A DNA stretch of 64,000 bases from Phytoseiulus persimilis (Eukaryota > Arthropoda > Arachnida > Mesostigmata > Phytoseiidae): the NCBI GenBank assembly GCA_037576195.1, contig CM075103.1, positions 6,820,001 through 6,884,000 of the forward strand. The letters run 5' to 3'. Both the position numbers and the translations under genes were made by a program. Shown here one piece after another: positions 48,096 to 58,872 of this stretch. The notes beneath the pieces are model-generated. The model did not search any database. It saw nothing but the letters and a program-made list of their open reading frames with translations, and was not told the origin of the DNA. Positions within the stretch are counted from its first letter, which is position 1. The number at the start of each line of letters is the position of its first letter.

Positions 48096-48402
48096 AGCTC
48101 GGGATGAAACTTGTTGGCAGGTGCGCAAGCCACCGGCTCTCGCTCCCACCTCAGAGGCCACCAACGCGAGCGAGGGAGCCGGCAAGACGTACCCGAGAGA
48201 CCGAGTCGAAACCCTCCTGTCAGCAGTCCTGATTGGACATGCCACCGTGGTCCAAGGCGATCCCGCCGAATTCCCTGCCCACACCGAACTGAGAGTGAGA
48301 CGGATAGTTTATGCGAGCGGGGGACACGTCTTGGTGGGCGCCGAGACTTCGGATATGGGCCTGCGCCTGCCGGGTGGACACGGAAGTTCCAAAACATACT
48401 GA
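48096..48402 (+). CDS. Candidate terminal exon, unrecognised
   Basis: A pyrimidine-rich tract ending TATTTCCTTGTCAG at 48,095 is a good splice acceptor. The frame then stays open 102 codons to TGA at 48,400-48,402. It reads ARDETCWQVRKPP, then an L/V/A-rich middle with ETLLSAVLIGHATVVQGDP, then G-G-H-V-L-V-G-A-E-T, and ends GGHGSSKTY. Codons end largely in C or G. The composition is that of a folded globular domain. Frames open on the other strand mirror it. I do not recognise the family. As the last segment of the exon-like stretch it would be the 3' end of a plus-strand gene, followed at once by a GA-rich repeat. Confidence 0.4.
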
Positions 48403-48461
48403 TCAGAGAGAGACATAAAGAGAGAGGGAGAAAATAGAGAGAGTGAGGGAGAGAGAGAGGT
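48403..48461. repeat. Imperfect (GA)n microsatellite
   Basis: GA dinucleotide runs interrupted by CATAAA, GGGAGAAAAT and TGAGG. It immediately follows the stop of the candidate terminal exon. Confidence 0.85.
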
Positions 48462-48990
48462 AGTCAACCTCGCTGTTCATCAGCGATTCCTTCCGTGAGC
48501 CACCTCGAACCTTCCCCTCTTTCCCTGGAGTTCTCGGAGTTCTCTTCCCCTCCGCTGGCAGTGTTTCGCCTAATTGATCTCCGGAGTATAATCGATTCCT
48601 CCAAGTTCCATGTGCCTCGCTCTCGCGAGCCATAAGATCCTTCTCTCCCATGCTCATCCATCAATTTCCATCCTCGTCAGTATCCTTTTTCGTCCGAACG
48701 TCCGCAGAATCACCTGTTCCAATAGCGATCGGTCTTCTTCGATTCTCCACAGGTTTTTCACGCTTTTCAGTCGAGTAACCTCCGTGCGGACTATTGAGCA
48801 TATCATTGCACCGGATCAAGGATGAAGGCAAAATGGATCCGACCTCGTGAGACCTTCATTTGACTTTCTCCGATGAGCCGCCGAGTTCTTTCACGAGAAG
48901 TCAGTGCTGTGACGTACTTCATCATCGTTTCGTGCGTGGATTTGCATGTGGTGCTGTTTTCCTCCAAATCTCCGCGGTTGCATGAACGCC

Positions 48991-49848
48991 TCAAGTACAC
49001 TCGAACGATCCTTGAAGGCCGGAGCCACCAAAGTTTTTGGGCTCGTTTCCAGCCATTATTTCCGAACGAAAAGTTTCCGAAACGGGCGCTGCGGAGGGAT
49101 GGCGCAACAATGGATCGACGACCGATGTTTGTGTGGAGAAAGAACCGGAAACTACCTCTGAATTTCCAGTGAGGGCGGTTGCAACAGTGCAGTTCATCGA
49201 ATTGTGCCATCCTTTCAATACCTCGGTCATTGTCGACAATGCGGTCACGAATTCCGGAACGACACCGCATTCGAAGGCAGCTACCGAGCCGATGGAGAAC
49301 GAAACGGGGAGCTTGGGAAGCCAACCTCCAAGAGCGGCTCGAAACTCGTAAAGCTCGTTCAATCCTGGAGCTGCTCTTGCGAGAGGGAAGCAGCCTGTTG
49401 CACTCGGTAGTAACCCATTCTCGACGGAAATATTTGAAGAGCGCACCCTGCTTTCCGAACTTCGCGGTGGCGGATCTCCGAGACTTTCTGAGCCTTCGAG
49501 GCCAAAGATGAACAGAAATCGATTGGCATTGGTTCCGGAAATCGCTTCGCAAGGTTCGGAGAACGATGCCCTACATGGCTTTCCTCCGAATCGTATTGCG
49601 GGCGAAAACAATCCGAGCGGATCCGGTGCTCGTCGAAGAATCGTTCGGGCTTCTGATGCTGGACGCTGTCCGTGATGCAATTCTCGCGTAACTCGCCACG
49701 AAACCGAACGATAGAAACGGCACGGACGGAGTCTCGCTCGGACGTTCATCCGTTCGTGGGCCCATGGACTTCGCCACCCGTGCTTGCCGGTGAGGCAGCG
49801 GGCCGCACCCCGCTGCGGAGGTGTACCGGTCGAGGGTCCGTCTGACAA
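48991..49848 (-). CDS. Longest non-repeat open frame, 285 codons, unrecognised
   Basis: This frame exceeds what I would expect by chance in 64 kb (I estimate well under 0.1 such frames). A second minus frame of 249 codons overlaps it (48,803-49,552), and plus-strand frames of 99-110 codons cover the same ground. The region is therefore depleted of stops in most frames, as happens antisense or out of frame to a real exon. This frame has the best composition: L-N-E-L-Y-E-F-R-A-A-L-G-G-W near the middle, then S, T, V and A-rich sequence. The overlapping frame is Arg/Ser-rich and looks like a shadow. Strand and frame remain open. No domain was recognised. Confidence 0.3.
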   Translation of the reverse strand: MSDGPSTGTPPQRGAARCLTGKHGWRSPWAHERMNVRARLRPCRFYRSVSWRVTRELHHGQRPASEARTILRRAPDPLGLFSPAIRFGGKPCRASFSEPCEAISGTNANRFLFIFGLEGSESLGDPPPRSSESRVRSSNISVENGLLPSATGCFPLARAAPGLNELYEFRAALGGWLPKLPVSFSIGSVAAFECGVVPEFVTALSTMTEVLKGWHNSMNCTVATALTGNSEVVSGSFSTQTSVVDPLLRHPSAAPVSETFRSEIMAGNEPKNFGGSGLQGSFECT

Positions 49849-50710
49849 TAGCGCCTTGCGTGTCCGAAACGGAATTTAAATAATGTTGGAAGCGAATAAT
49901 GGATTTGAAAAGCCCTCGGCTCCGTCTGCTTGCTTAATGGCAAATGGCTGGTGACATGGCCGTCCGGCTGAGTGGCTTCCGTTCGCTTGCTCGTCCGTCT
50001 GCACGCTCGGGTTTTAATGCTCGACGAACCTCCGAGTGAACGAACGAATGGTCGGTCGGGTGCTTGGTCTGGCTGTCTGTCGAGCGCGCCTAGGCTCGGT
50101 TGGGCTTACGTCGCGCACGTTCCACTTTGAAAGGATCCTCTCTCTCTCTCTCTCTGTTGGAAGCCCAGCGAGCGAATTCCTCTGTGTGATTCCCAACCGA
50201 TAGTGCGTGCGGATTGTCCCGTCATATCTCGATGTGAGAGGGGACACTTAATCAGGCACTGGCTAACGAACTCGCACGCTCAGCGTTTCCTCATCTGAGA
50301 GGTTCCTCTGTTCGATTTTTGGAGAATAATCGTCTCTGGTACCTCTAGATGCCCTCGCCTTTCCGCAACCGGGAACTCTCTATGACGGAGGGGTTCGCTA
50401 GAAGCTCCACAATTCGGGGTCGTGTGCTCGATGGTACTTCAGACAGGCTCGACTCTGGGGCGGGCTTCGGGTCAACGTTTCTCCAGACTTCAGCCCAAGG
50501 GTGTCTGGAGCACAGGGAAGTTCGCCACAGGGTCATCCCGGGAGTCAGCCGGGATCCGGTCCTGCTGATCGCGCCAATCGTGCGTTTTGAACTCCTGAAA
50601 CTGAAAGTTGACGATTCGAGTGACATACTCAATGACGGAGTTGTCACTACTCTTCAACATGGGAAAATTGACGGAGCCGAAATCAACCCATACCATACAT
50701 CTATGTCTAT
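49849..50710. other. Unassigned sequence with a (CT)9 microsatellite
   Basis: A perfect (CT)9 run lies at 50,138-50,155. Around 49,950-50,095 the sequence is a degenerate mix of GGCTG, TCGGTCGG and CTGTCTGTC words, probably an eroded simple repeat. No gene was recognised. Confidence 0.5.
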
Positions 50711-51105
50711 CTACAGGCGTATCTAGGGGGGCAGATGGGGCTCGTGCCCCAAGCTGATGGGGATTTTTTCCGTAGCCCTAACCGCAAAATGAACTCGATT
50801 CGTCTTCCTAACGGATGAACGCCACAGAGATCTGGGGGGCGCCAAATCCGGGTTGAGGTTTGTCCATATCCGTGTCTTCATTGGAGATTCGATTTGTCTC
50901 GGCAACGGAATCTCGCCTCAGAGAAGTCAGGGGCGCGGAAGAGATGAAGTACCATAAATGTCTCAGACTGCAATGGAAACTCGCGTCGACTCAGGCACAG
51001 GAACATGCACAAGAGGGCTGATGGCTTGCATCTCTATATCTTGGGGGGCGCAAAGCTGAAGACAAACGGATTCGAAGTTCTGTCAATCTCCTCCTCTGCT
51101 ATATA
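50711..51105 (+). mobile_element. GGCGTAT-headed dispersed element, copy 1
   Basis: It begins with GGCGTATCTAGGGGGGCAG and a GGGGCTCGTGCCCC palindrome, a form widespread at animal transposon ends. It then shares ordered blocks with 55,461-55,806: AAGCTGATG, CAGAGATCTG, a GTTTGTCCATATCCGTGTCT stretch, and ACGGATTCGAAGTTCTGTC near the end. The insertion boundaries and family are unresolved. No protein was recognised in it. Confidence 0.6.
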
Positions 51106-52660
51106 TGGAGGATATAAATGACTGTGAAACGTTGGTCCAAGTCAGGGATCATTATGGTTTGGGATAATCTGGGCGCATTATCTCTTTTGAGCATTGAGAG
51201 ACGGAACGACAAAATGTTCTTGGAGCTGTTGAATGATAGAAGGTTTTGCCGCGATCAAGGCTGATCGTGCGCGATTCAGGTCATGACACTATCGTGGGAA
51301 CATTGAGTGAACATGACCCTGTTTCCAACGAGAAGAATCTCTTGCGATGGCTCACCAAAATTCCGCGCCGGCTCGGAGAGGAGGGGGGGAACCCATTTTT
51401 GCCGGTTTGCCCCGGGCGCCGCTTGAGCTCGATACACCACTGTCTCTATGTCGAAACTCACAGTCCAGAGGGATTCGACAACTGTTTCAAGCATCCAAAT
51501 CAGTCAAAGCTGATACTCACTCCATTCTCCGAGTGCTCCGATTAGTGCCTGAACTCCGGGAAATAGCTGACTCCGAACTACTGTCATGGGCTGACACTAG
51601 GGGTCGCAGAAGAACCGCCGAGCGGAACCGCACACACTCCCCTGGCAGCGGGTTTGACCCGCGGGTCGCAGACCAGCTTCGAGACCGCGGAACAAAAACC
51701 GTGCACCCGGGGGTTCCTGGCGGGTACCCGCGGTTCCGAGCGGTTACCGTTCGTTAGGGTGGTGTTCTCGGGTAAGTGTTTCGAGGTTCCAGAAAACGGT
51801 TTAATCTCAGAGAGAAGGGGAGAGCTCGACATCATCAATCCGGCGATTCCGATGTAGGTAATATAGCTCCGGAGATGGAGAGATCGATCAGTTCCACGCA
51901 GCGCGATCTGATCGAGCCAATCCATCCTGGCAACGGACGCCTGGCCTCGCGGCGTTGAGTGTTTCAATCGCGAGACTCTTGTTAAGCTCGCTCGGAAGAC
52001 ACGGCAACGAAACTCGTCCCCCTGTGTGGGCACCCTTGTATTCACGAACCCCCCACGGAATTCCAAAACAACCGGCAACTGCGATCGCTGATACCAATCC
52101 TTCCTTCTTGGGTGTTACCGAGAGCCGTCGAGAGACGGCCGAAGTTTGTCAGCACCAGAATCTGAATTTAGCTGAGATCTTAGAGGTATTATTCACTTAG
52201 AGCATACAGCAAACGGGATTCCCGCTCACGTATTCCGACCCACATGATGATCTTGATGACGATGATACATCCGATCAATGGGCTTCATGTTTATTATATC
52301 TTTATTATTATACTTCAGATTCATTCCTCATTTCCCGGGAAGCCTTCTCGAAGAAGTCGAACGAGCCTCTCCCAGATGCCGCGGGTTCTTGCCTTTCACC
52401 GAGCCGGCGTCTGCTCTCAGCTGTTGGAGCCAACAACCAGAAGGACGCTCAGAACGACTCTCAGGATTGAGTAGCGGTTGGATGTCATGTGGAATTGAAC
52501 GTGCTGAGCGATGTTCGTCAAGAAGGATCACCATGCGCTAAGCCCTACCTAGTCCACAATTTCTCGGTCAGTCCATGAGACCATACGCGGAAGAACAATC
52601 AAACATGCTTGATCGTTTCTTGGGGAAGCATGTTTGGGAGAGGAGAGGTTCTGTGATCGC
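51106..52660. other. Unassigned sequence with a CCCGCGGGT-type repeat
   Basis: Near 51,650-51,735 the sequence has GACCCGCGGGT and GGCGGGTACCCGCGG words. A related CACCCGCGGGTTTCCGGCGGG recurs at about 52,709-52,729. These self-complementary words may be ends of a small inverted-repeat element. The 164-codon minus frame covering 51,584-52,078 runs through them and is not called. Confidence 0.4.
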
Positions 52661-52882
52661 TCCATAGATGATAGAGTTAGAGATGGGTCCGCAGACGATC
52701 GAGCGGCGGTCACCCGCGGGTTTCCGGCGGGTTAGCGACCCCCAACTGGGACTTGTTCCTCAGCTTTTGGTCGATAGCCTAAGCCTCGATGATACAGAAC
52801 CACTGGGTTTTGACCGTGGATCGTTCACGGTGTTTGTCACTCCGGTGGAAAGTTATATCGACCGAAGCATTCGGAATTTGAT

Positions 52883-53350
52883 TTGGTCACCCGGTCGGAT
52901 GTGCAACTCGAAAATGCTTTGGGAGAAACGACTGAATATGTTGAGGCGGTACGACTCGCAACCAGGGACTTCCATTTCCAGTTCACGTCGTTGAGCAATG
53001 GAATGAACTTTCTGAAGCAAAACGGGAACTCTTCTCACTGGAAAACAACAACGGGAAACTCCGAAGGTCAGGCGGGGAATTCTTCTGAAGCCGAGCCGTC
53101 TAAGCCCCGGACAGATGGCACGGTGACAAAGGGATGCAAGCAACATCCATCTTACGCAAGAATACATCGACATCAGCCTTCGTCAGCCATCACACCAGGC
53201 CAGAGAAGAAGGCGGCGGTGGAAAAGTCTGAGGAGGGGCGTGCCGAGGAACTCACTCTATCCAGCTCCTGATGGCGCGAAACAACCAGTGGAGGATGATC
53301 TCTTAGACAGAAATTCAACCCGGCCCCGTTCGTCGTATCGATTGCTGTGA
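52883..53350 (+). CDS. Candidate hydrophilic open frame, 155 codons, unrecognised
   Basis: The frame has no ATG start, so if real it is an exon. It reads through E-N-A-L-G-E-T-T-E-Y-V-E-A-V-R-L-A and then an N/S/T/K-rich stretch, ending Arg-rich. A competing frame over 52,970-53,090, after a good acceptor (ACTTCCATTTCCAG), reads V-V-E-Q-W-N-E-L-S-E-A-K-R-E-L-F-S-L-E-N-N, a coiled-coil-like heptad pattern, before TGA. One of the two may be coding. Length alone is not significant, and no family was recognised. Confidence 0.2.
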   Translation: MVTRSDVQLENALGETTEYVEAVRLATRDFHFQFTSLSNGMNFLKQNGNSSHWKTTTGNSEGQAGNSSEAEPSKPRTDGTVTKGCKQHPSYARIHRHQPSSAITPGQRRRRRWKSLRRGVPRNSLYPAPDGAKQPVEDDLLDRNSTRPRSSYRLL

Positions 53351-55460
53351 ACAACTTCGAGACTAGCGATGAGTTCCGGAGAACGCTCACAAGATTGCCG
53401 GCTCAAGTCTGTCGATCGATGTCTTGGGGTGGGACTCGATCAAAGCAAAGGTTCTTTCTTTTTCAGAATGCGCAGCGGATTCAGAACGCCCTCTTAGCTC
53501 CGTATCCCCATCTGATGTATATTCTTAGCCTGAGATCATCAAGCATTCAAACGTAAGGAGCTCGCGGAATAGAGAACGATATGGTTCAGGTCGACGTAGA
53601 GATGAAGATGGATGGAACAACTATTAAATAAGACCCGCGTGTCGCCTGTGTTCGCCTGAGCGAAAGCGGGCGGGCACCCACGCACGCCTGAAACGCGTTG
53701 CCGGGAGCCACAGTGACTCCTCGACTCCGTTTGCCGATAGATACCTCGAACGTTCAAGCATTCATTGAGTTGGGCCTATCTCATGTCTGCCCCGTCAATG
53801 CCTCCCGAGTTCGTCGAGCGTGCCCACTCAGGTCGGAACTAACTCTCTCTTCGTGTCAAGTCACGGACAGGGAAGTCGCGGCTCAGCTTATCTCGTCTGC
53901 GTTCGCGCCCACCTACACTGACCACCATTCCACAATCTCTGTGAGAGTTCGTGTTGGACGAAATACTTCGCCTCGGTATAGCAGGATTATTGAGGCAAAC
54001 TGCAATTATGTTCTCTGAGAATGGCGGAATCGAGACACCGCATGGAGTTGAACAATCTGCGCGTTCGAACTGATCGGAGAAGTACAACGGTTTGCGACTC
54101 TACTGGTCTCATCCGCGGCGCGTGTTCCACGGTTCGCTCGTTCGAGTCCCTGATGAATTGAACTCTCACCTTCGCGGGCGGCTCGTCCCTATCAATATTG
54201 AGTTGTCTGCGCTCTCGATGGACTGAATACGGCCCGTAATATTTTCGCATAGTTTTCTCCAAGGCTTCTGCTGAAAAACTTGCGGGTGAGCCGCCCTCGC
54301 CGCAAGACGAGCAGACAGGGCGTCATAGACCCTGCTTTTCATCAGGAAGCGATCTGCCAGACATCCAGCGCCCACAGTCTACTTCTCAACTTCAAACGCC
54401 TCTTCCAATGAAGGGCAGCGATCATTATTTGTGGCGGATGAAGAGCGGGAGTGACGATACTTGTCCTGTCGGGTACGGAGAAAGACATTGACCCGCAGCT
54501 ACCACGACTTCGAACTCAAGTCACAAACGATACTTGGGTATCACAACTGCTCGCTCCTCACCTCTACCACTGATTGATGAGGAACTGGAGCGTCCTGTCT
54601 TCTGTGACAGCCATTCGATTGTCTCTGCCGATAGATACTCTCTCTGAATACAATCGGAACCTGTCAAAACTTTCTCCGAAGAAACAACTGTTTCAAGCTA
54701 CGATGGCAGTTTGTTGCGAACCGGTAGACCAGGAAATCTATCAGGCACTAATAGTCGACAGTCGTGAGTCGACGAGAGGTCATTGGAGTCAGCGACACTA
54801 ACGTCCACTTCTATATAAGTCGTTGCTTAGTGCCTTCATCGTTACCACTTTTGCGATTGATATAGGAAACCATTTGCAGGTCCCAACCATCGCTGATTCT
54901 GTAGTGTTGCCAGAGAAGGGGCGTCGGTCGCACTTGGTCGCATGGGGACGCAGGGGGCTAGCGAGGAAATTGGGATAGCCGAGGGGAGAGAGAGAAAGCG
55001 CACGAGTGAGGCGCAGAAGTTGTTCTTCGGCCTCAATCATTTTTATAGCCACCGACAAATCCCATCGGGGCAAACGGAGGCGGGCATTCGAGGCCTCCGG
55101 AATTGACTCTCTTTTACCCTCTCTCGTTCCGCTCCTTTCTCTATTATTCTCTTCTCGCAATGGGGTGCCTTCTTTCCCGTAAGAACTATACGTGATATTA
55201 TTTCCGCTCAAATTCCATTCTTGTCACGTTGTCGTTGGAATTTCCTAATGGCCACTAAGCGAACTGCTGCCAATGCGGCCGGTCGTCATCATCATCACTC
55301 AGCTGAACTGCGGCTGCGAGGGTGTTTCCCACCACAAGACGATTCCGTTCGGCTCGACTTGTGTCTCAAGACGATCAGGTGACATTTTCTCATTCATACG
55401 GGACGAAATTTGATCTGCGGCAAACTGGTAAAAGGAGAGGCCAGCTGAAAGACTGAAGCT
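53351..55460. other. Unassigned sequence
   Basis: No gene or repeat copy was recognised apart from a short CAT run near 55,288. The longest frame (54,798-55,211 minus, 137 codons) has no motif I know. Confidence 0.4.
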
Positions 55461-55806
55461 GTGGCGTATTCAGAGGGGAGGGGGGAGGCAGAGGGGGCGC
55501 TATATTGACGGAGCTCGTATTGAGGGGCGTGCGACGTTGTTGATGTTCCCCATATCCGTGACCACGAAATAAACTCAATCCCAAGCTGATGAGTGCCCCA
55601 GAGATCTGAGGGATGCAAAAGCGGAGTCGAAGTTTTGTCCATATTCGTGTCTGTGCTGGGGACTCAATTCTGTCGGGAGACATCAAGTTCTCTGAAAATC
55701 TCGGGCACAGATACGTGGTACTCAGAGTGGTACGGATTCGGACTTCCATCTCTCTCTCTCCCAGAAACCTGAGAACACACGGATTCGATGTTCTGTCAAT
55801 CTGCTA
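55461..55806 (+). mobile_element. GGCGTAT-headed dispersed element, copy 2
   Basis: The second copy of the element at 50,711-51,105, in the same orientation. It starts GGCGTATTCAGAGGGG and keeps AAGCTGATGAG, CAGAGATCTGAGGG, GTTTTGTCCATATTCGTGTCT and ACGGATTCGATGTTCTGTC in the same order. Block spacing differs, showing independent indels. Copies 4.75 kb apart could be separate insertions or a segmental duplication. Confidence 0.6.
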
Positions 55807-56338
55807 GATTGCAGCCAAAATTAAATCCGAATCGAGGACGGGATCGCGACCCAAAGATCTGTGGGACTGAATCGTGGTTGCAGTTCGTCGCATATCAAAG
55901 GCTTATGATGATATACACGGAAAGGGATAAATGATGAATGAGTCACGATTATCATGTGCCGAGAAAGGCTGCTCACCTCAAGAGCTCTTCCGGTTCCCCA
56001 AGAAGTCGGGTTCCAGGGAGTGGGGCGCACTAGGTCAGGTTCATGTACGCTTCGCGGACCACAGAATCCAATTTTTGCTTAGAGATGAATTGTTGGATTC
56101 TCGAAATAGACCACATAAGGGTTCGATGAACGTTTCGGAGCTTATCTCATCCATAACGCTTGGCTGCTTCAGCCACAATGCCACGAGTGGGAGACCGAAT
56201 CGCGGGTTGGTACCAATTGATTCTTTCGATTTGAGCTTGGGGTGAGTCTCCATCCAGCCAGAGATCCATAAGTTCCGAATGGGGGGAGTGAGCCGGTCAC
56301 TCACACGGCTTTATGTAATCCGCAGAATGTTCCTGACA
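55807..56338 (-). other. Possible continuation of the transposase relic, unresolved
   Basis: On the minus strand, 56,304-56,041 is open for 87 codons and ends with W-x-K-Q...D-E-I-S-S-E-T-F-I. This faintly resembles the C-terminal part of Tc1/mariner transposases, which often have W-D-x-I-S-x-E-T. It is in a different phase from the relic upstream. The plus strand is also open here (104 codons). This is only a hint. Confidence 0.2.
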
Positions 56339-56989
56339 TCAGTCCTGAGCGAACTTGGCGCGTTGGGCGGGTGCTAGGTCCAGTTTGAAGACCCGTTCTG
56401 AAACGCCGAAGTGCCTTCCACTGCGGAGTGGCGCGAAGTGCCTTACACTGCAGAGTAGCGCGAAGTGCCTTACACAGCAGAGTAGCGCGAAGGCCTCCGA
56501 TCCATCACACAAATATGGGGTAGAGTAAGTTTTCTTTTCTTGCTCCAACAAAAACCCGAGGCGTCTAGCCGGTGTGAGTCCCGCCCCAAACGAACACGAG
56601 CTGCAGATCCGGTCGCTGCTGAACTTCGTGTTACGGAGTGAGGATTTGTCACGCCGAATCCTTTCGTCCTCACGATTCCAGGCTTGCTATGTCGTGGATA
56701 CTGTCTCATCAGTGAACAGGACTCTCCCCCAAGCAGAGGCTGCGGCGCGCCAGATGAGCTGAAGGCATCTCTGTGAGACTGCACGCCTTTTTCTACGGCC
56801 TGGGAGAAGGCCTCTTCTCCCATTGACGCGTTGATTCGCGATGCAGGCCCGGGAGGTTTTCACTGTAGTATTTTCGACGGTGCTCGGAATCCTCATGGTG
56901 CGTTTTCTTCCTCTTCCTGCTCGATCGCGCCCATGGCCAAGCTCATGGAAGCCCCCTAGGGGCTTTCGAAACAGTTGATTTCGGCACAC
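56339..56989 (-). pseudogene. Decayed Tc1/mariner transposase with one in-frame TAG
   Basis: One minus-strand frame is open for 217 codons except for a single TAG at 56,687-56,689. Just before it the translation reads SAWGRVLFTDETVSTT. This matches the transposase signature W-x-x-V-L-F-[ST]-D-E that carries the first catalytic Asp (D near 56,710). After the TAG, S-S-D-R-I-C-S-S-x-S-F-G-A-G fits the family's S-G-R-x-S-x-x-V-W-G-x-x-S region with a one-residue shift. The catalytic Asp survives; the stop and the repeat-expanded C-terminal part (27-bp repeats at 56,404-56,484) show it is not functional. It was recognised by motif, not by search, and the terminal inverted repeats were not located. 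Confidence 0.5.
56404..56492 (-). repeat. 27-bp tandem repeat, 3.3 units
   Basis: Units start CGCCGAAGTGCCTT (56,404), then GCGCGAAGTGCCTT (56,431) and again at 56,458, followed by a partial unit. The period 27 keeps the frame, giving the 9-residue repeat ALLCSVRHF on the minus strand, in phase with the transposase relic. This is a local expansion inside a dead element. Confidence 0.9.
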
Positions 56990-58795
56990 ACAGCAACCGA
57001 GCGATCCCGCATTGACAGTGTAATGAAGTCACCGGATTTGCATGAGACTCGTGGCATGCTCAAGGGCTGGTCTCCGAGAAAGAGTCAGCCACCTTCTCTC
57101 GGATCATTTTCTCCGTGGGAGTGTTCCGAAAAACCGTTTGAGAGAGTGGTTCTGATCATAGTTTTTTGAAAAAGATTCTCCGAGAATAGGTCGTTCTGAT
57201 AATCATTTTGAGATGGTTCCTGAGTATATTTCCGAGCTGAGCGAATCTGATCATATTATTAGACAGGTTCGGGAATACTGACACAAAGCTGACAGGTACC
57301 TGGCAGAGAACTTGGCAGGAGAACCTCGTGGAGGACCCAACGGAGCTTTTTGGAGTCACTCATTCTGATTTTTGAGCGGAGCTTCAAAGCGAGCGTGAGA
57401 ATTTACAGAGAACCTGACGCAGACCTCAGCGCGAATAACTCACAAGGTGGCGCGAGAGAAAGAGCTAGAGATAGGAATATCAGGCATTCGTCATTCTACA
57501 TCTTCTATCTATTCTTAGAAGGATATGAATAGATGAGTCTCTGATGGCTGATTTTATCAGTTTCCATGGCAATGATGCATAATTCATCAATCTTTCCAGG
57601 CGTCTAACCATAGATCCATGGATTGATGGATTGTTATCAATGAATAATGCCCAAACTTCGCAGCTCTGGTGAAAACCAACGTTGGTGAGAAAAGCCCAAA
57701 AATTCGTGATTTCGTCAAATTCTTCCTCAATCCCTCGGTGACCGACTACCCTGGTTGTGTCGCGCCCCGCAATCTACATGCTCATCCGCGGTAGCGGAGC
57801 CAAGGTGAGATTGCCTCGAGCAGGAGGTCAGTGCGTGAGCCGACCGTCCAGCCGCCCGCTTTCGCTCTTACCTCGAGAATGGCTGTCATGCATTCCGTTG
57901 TCGTTGAGCAAATGCCAAGGTGGGCTCTCTTGTGGTGATCGACCTCCCTCCTTTCCGAGATATCCGACATTGGCTTCTAGGTCTCACCCGACTGACACAG
58001 AGAGCGAGATCCGTGCAGCACCGTCTGGGCGTGTCCGTACACCTTGCATAGTTCTCCTGAGAGAAATATGCGCCCAAAACCAGAGAAACGGCCGGTTGAG
58101 GGATCTCGGAACGACCGGATAATTTACAGAAATTCTAAAGGAGGATCATCGGCCTCTCGAGAGACGAGAATTCGATCTGAGGTCTGGATCCCGTTACTTT
58201 CAAACTCGCATCGCCCTCTCCCGTAGCTCACACCTGCTTCCTCTCATCGATGATCAACCTATCAGCGGCGCTGATTCGAAGCTTTGCGACAAGAGGACGG
58301 AGTGGCATGAAAATGTTCATGAATATATTACTCCAGTACTGGTGGAAGAGATTCGCGTGGACCACTCATTCCGCAAGTCGACCAGTCTCTGTCGAGATAG
58401 GTTCGAAGGTCAGGCAAATCAATGTGGAATGAAGGCAGTAATGAAGTACGATCTAATGTCACAGAATACACCGTCCCCCGCTCACGCGGGAAGATAGGTG
58501 CCGGTGGAACGACGTGACGAAGAAAAACAACATTGATCATGTGAATGAGTTTGTGGCTCCAGGCCCTACCTGCAACATTGCTCCAAACGCAAGATCAGAG
58601 GTTCGGCTTCCGACAGTCGTAACCCGGAGTCAATCAGGAATGCTTGTTCCCTATCAACGAGAAAATCACTCCGAATGACGAGATTGCTCCGTGGAGGCCT
58701 AGCAGGAGCAGACAGAGAGATCATGCTCACAAATATTCTCATCAGCCCATGGGCTCCACTGTGAGTATCATAATAATCTTCCGTTTTTTGCGCTC
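56990..58795. other. Unassigned sequence
   Basis: No gene or repeat copy was recognised. Near 57,160-57,240 there is a loose internal repetition of GAGA-TGGTTCTGAT-like words (TTCTGATCATA, TTCTGATAATC), possibly a remnant of tandem duplication. Confidence 0.35.
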
Positions 58796-58872
58796 CCGTA
58801 GGGTGCCCGCCCATTGGAGCAGGTGTCCAGCTAATGGAGCATGCCCTCTAATTAAGAAGAGTACGGAATTCC
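58796..58872 (-). repeat. Short dispersed repeat, copy 3 (diverged, inverted)
   Basis: Read on the minus strand this carries CCGTACTCTTC, TTAGAGGGCATGC and a GGACACCTGCTCCAAT stretch. These correspond in order to copy 1 at 721-760 and the TGCCCG / GGAGCA words near 990-1,345. The similarity is partial. Confidence 0.4.
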
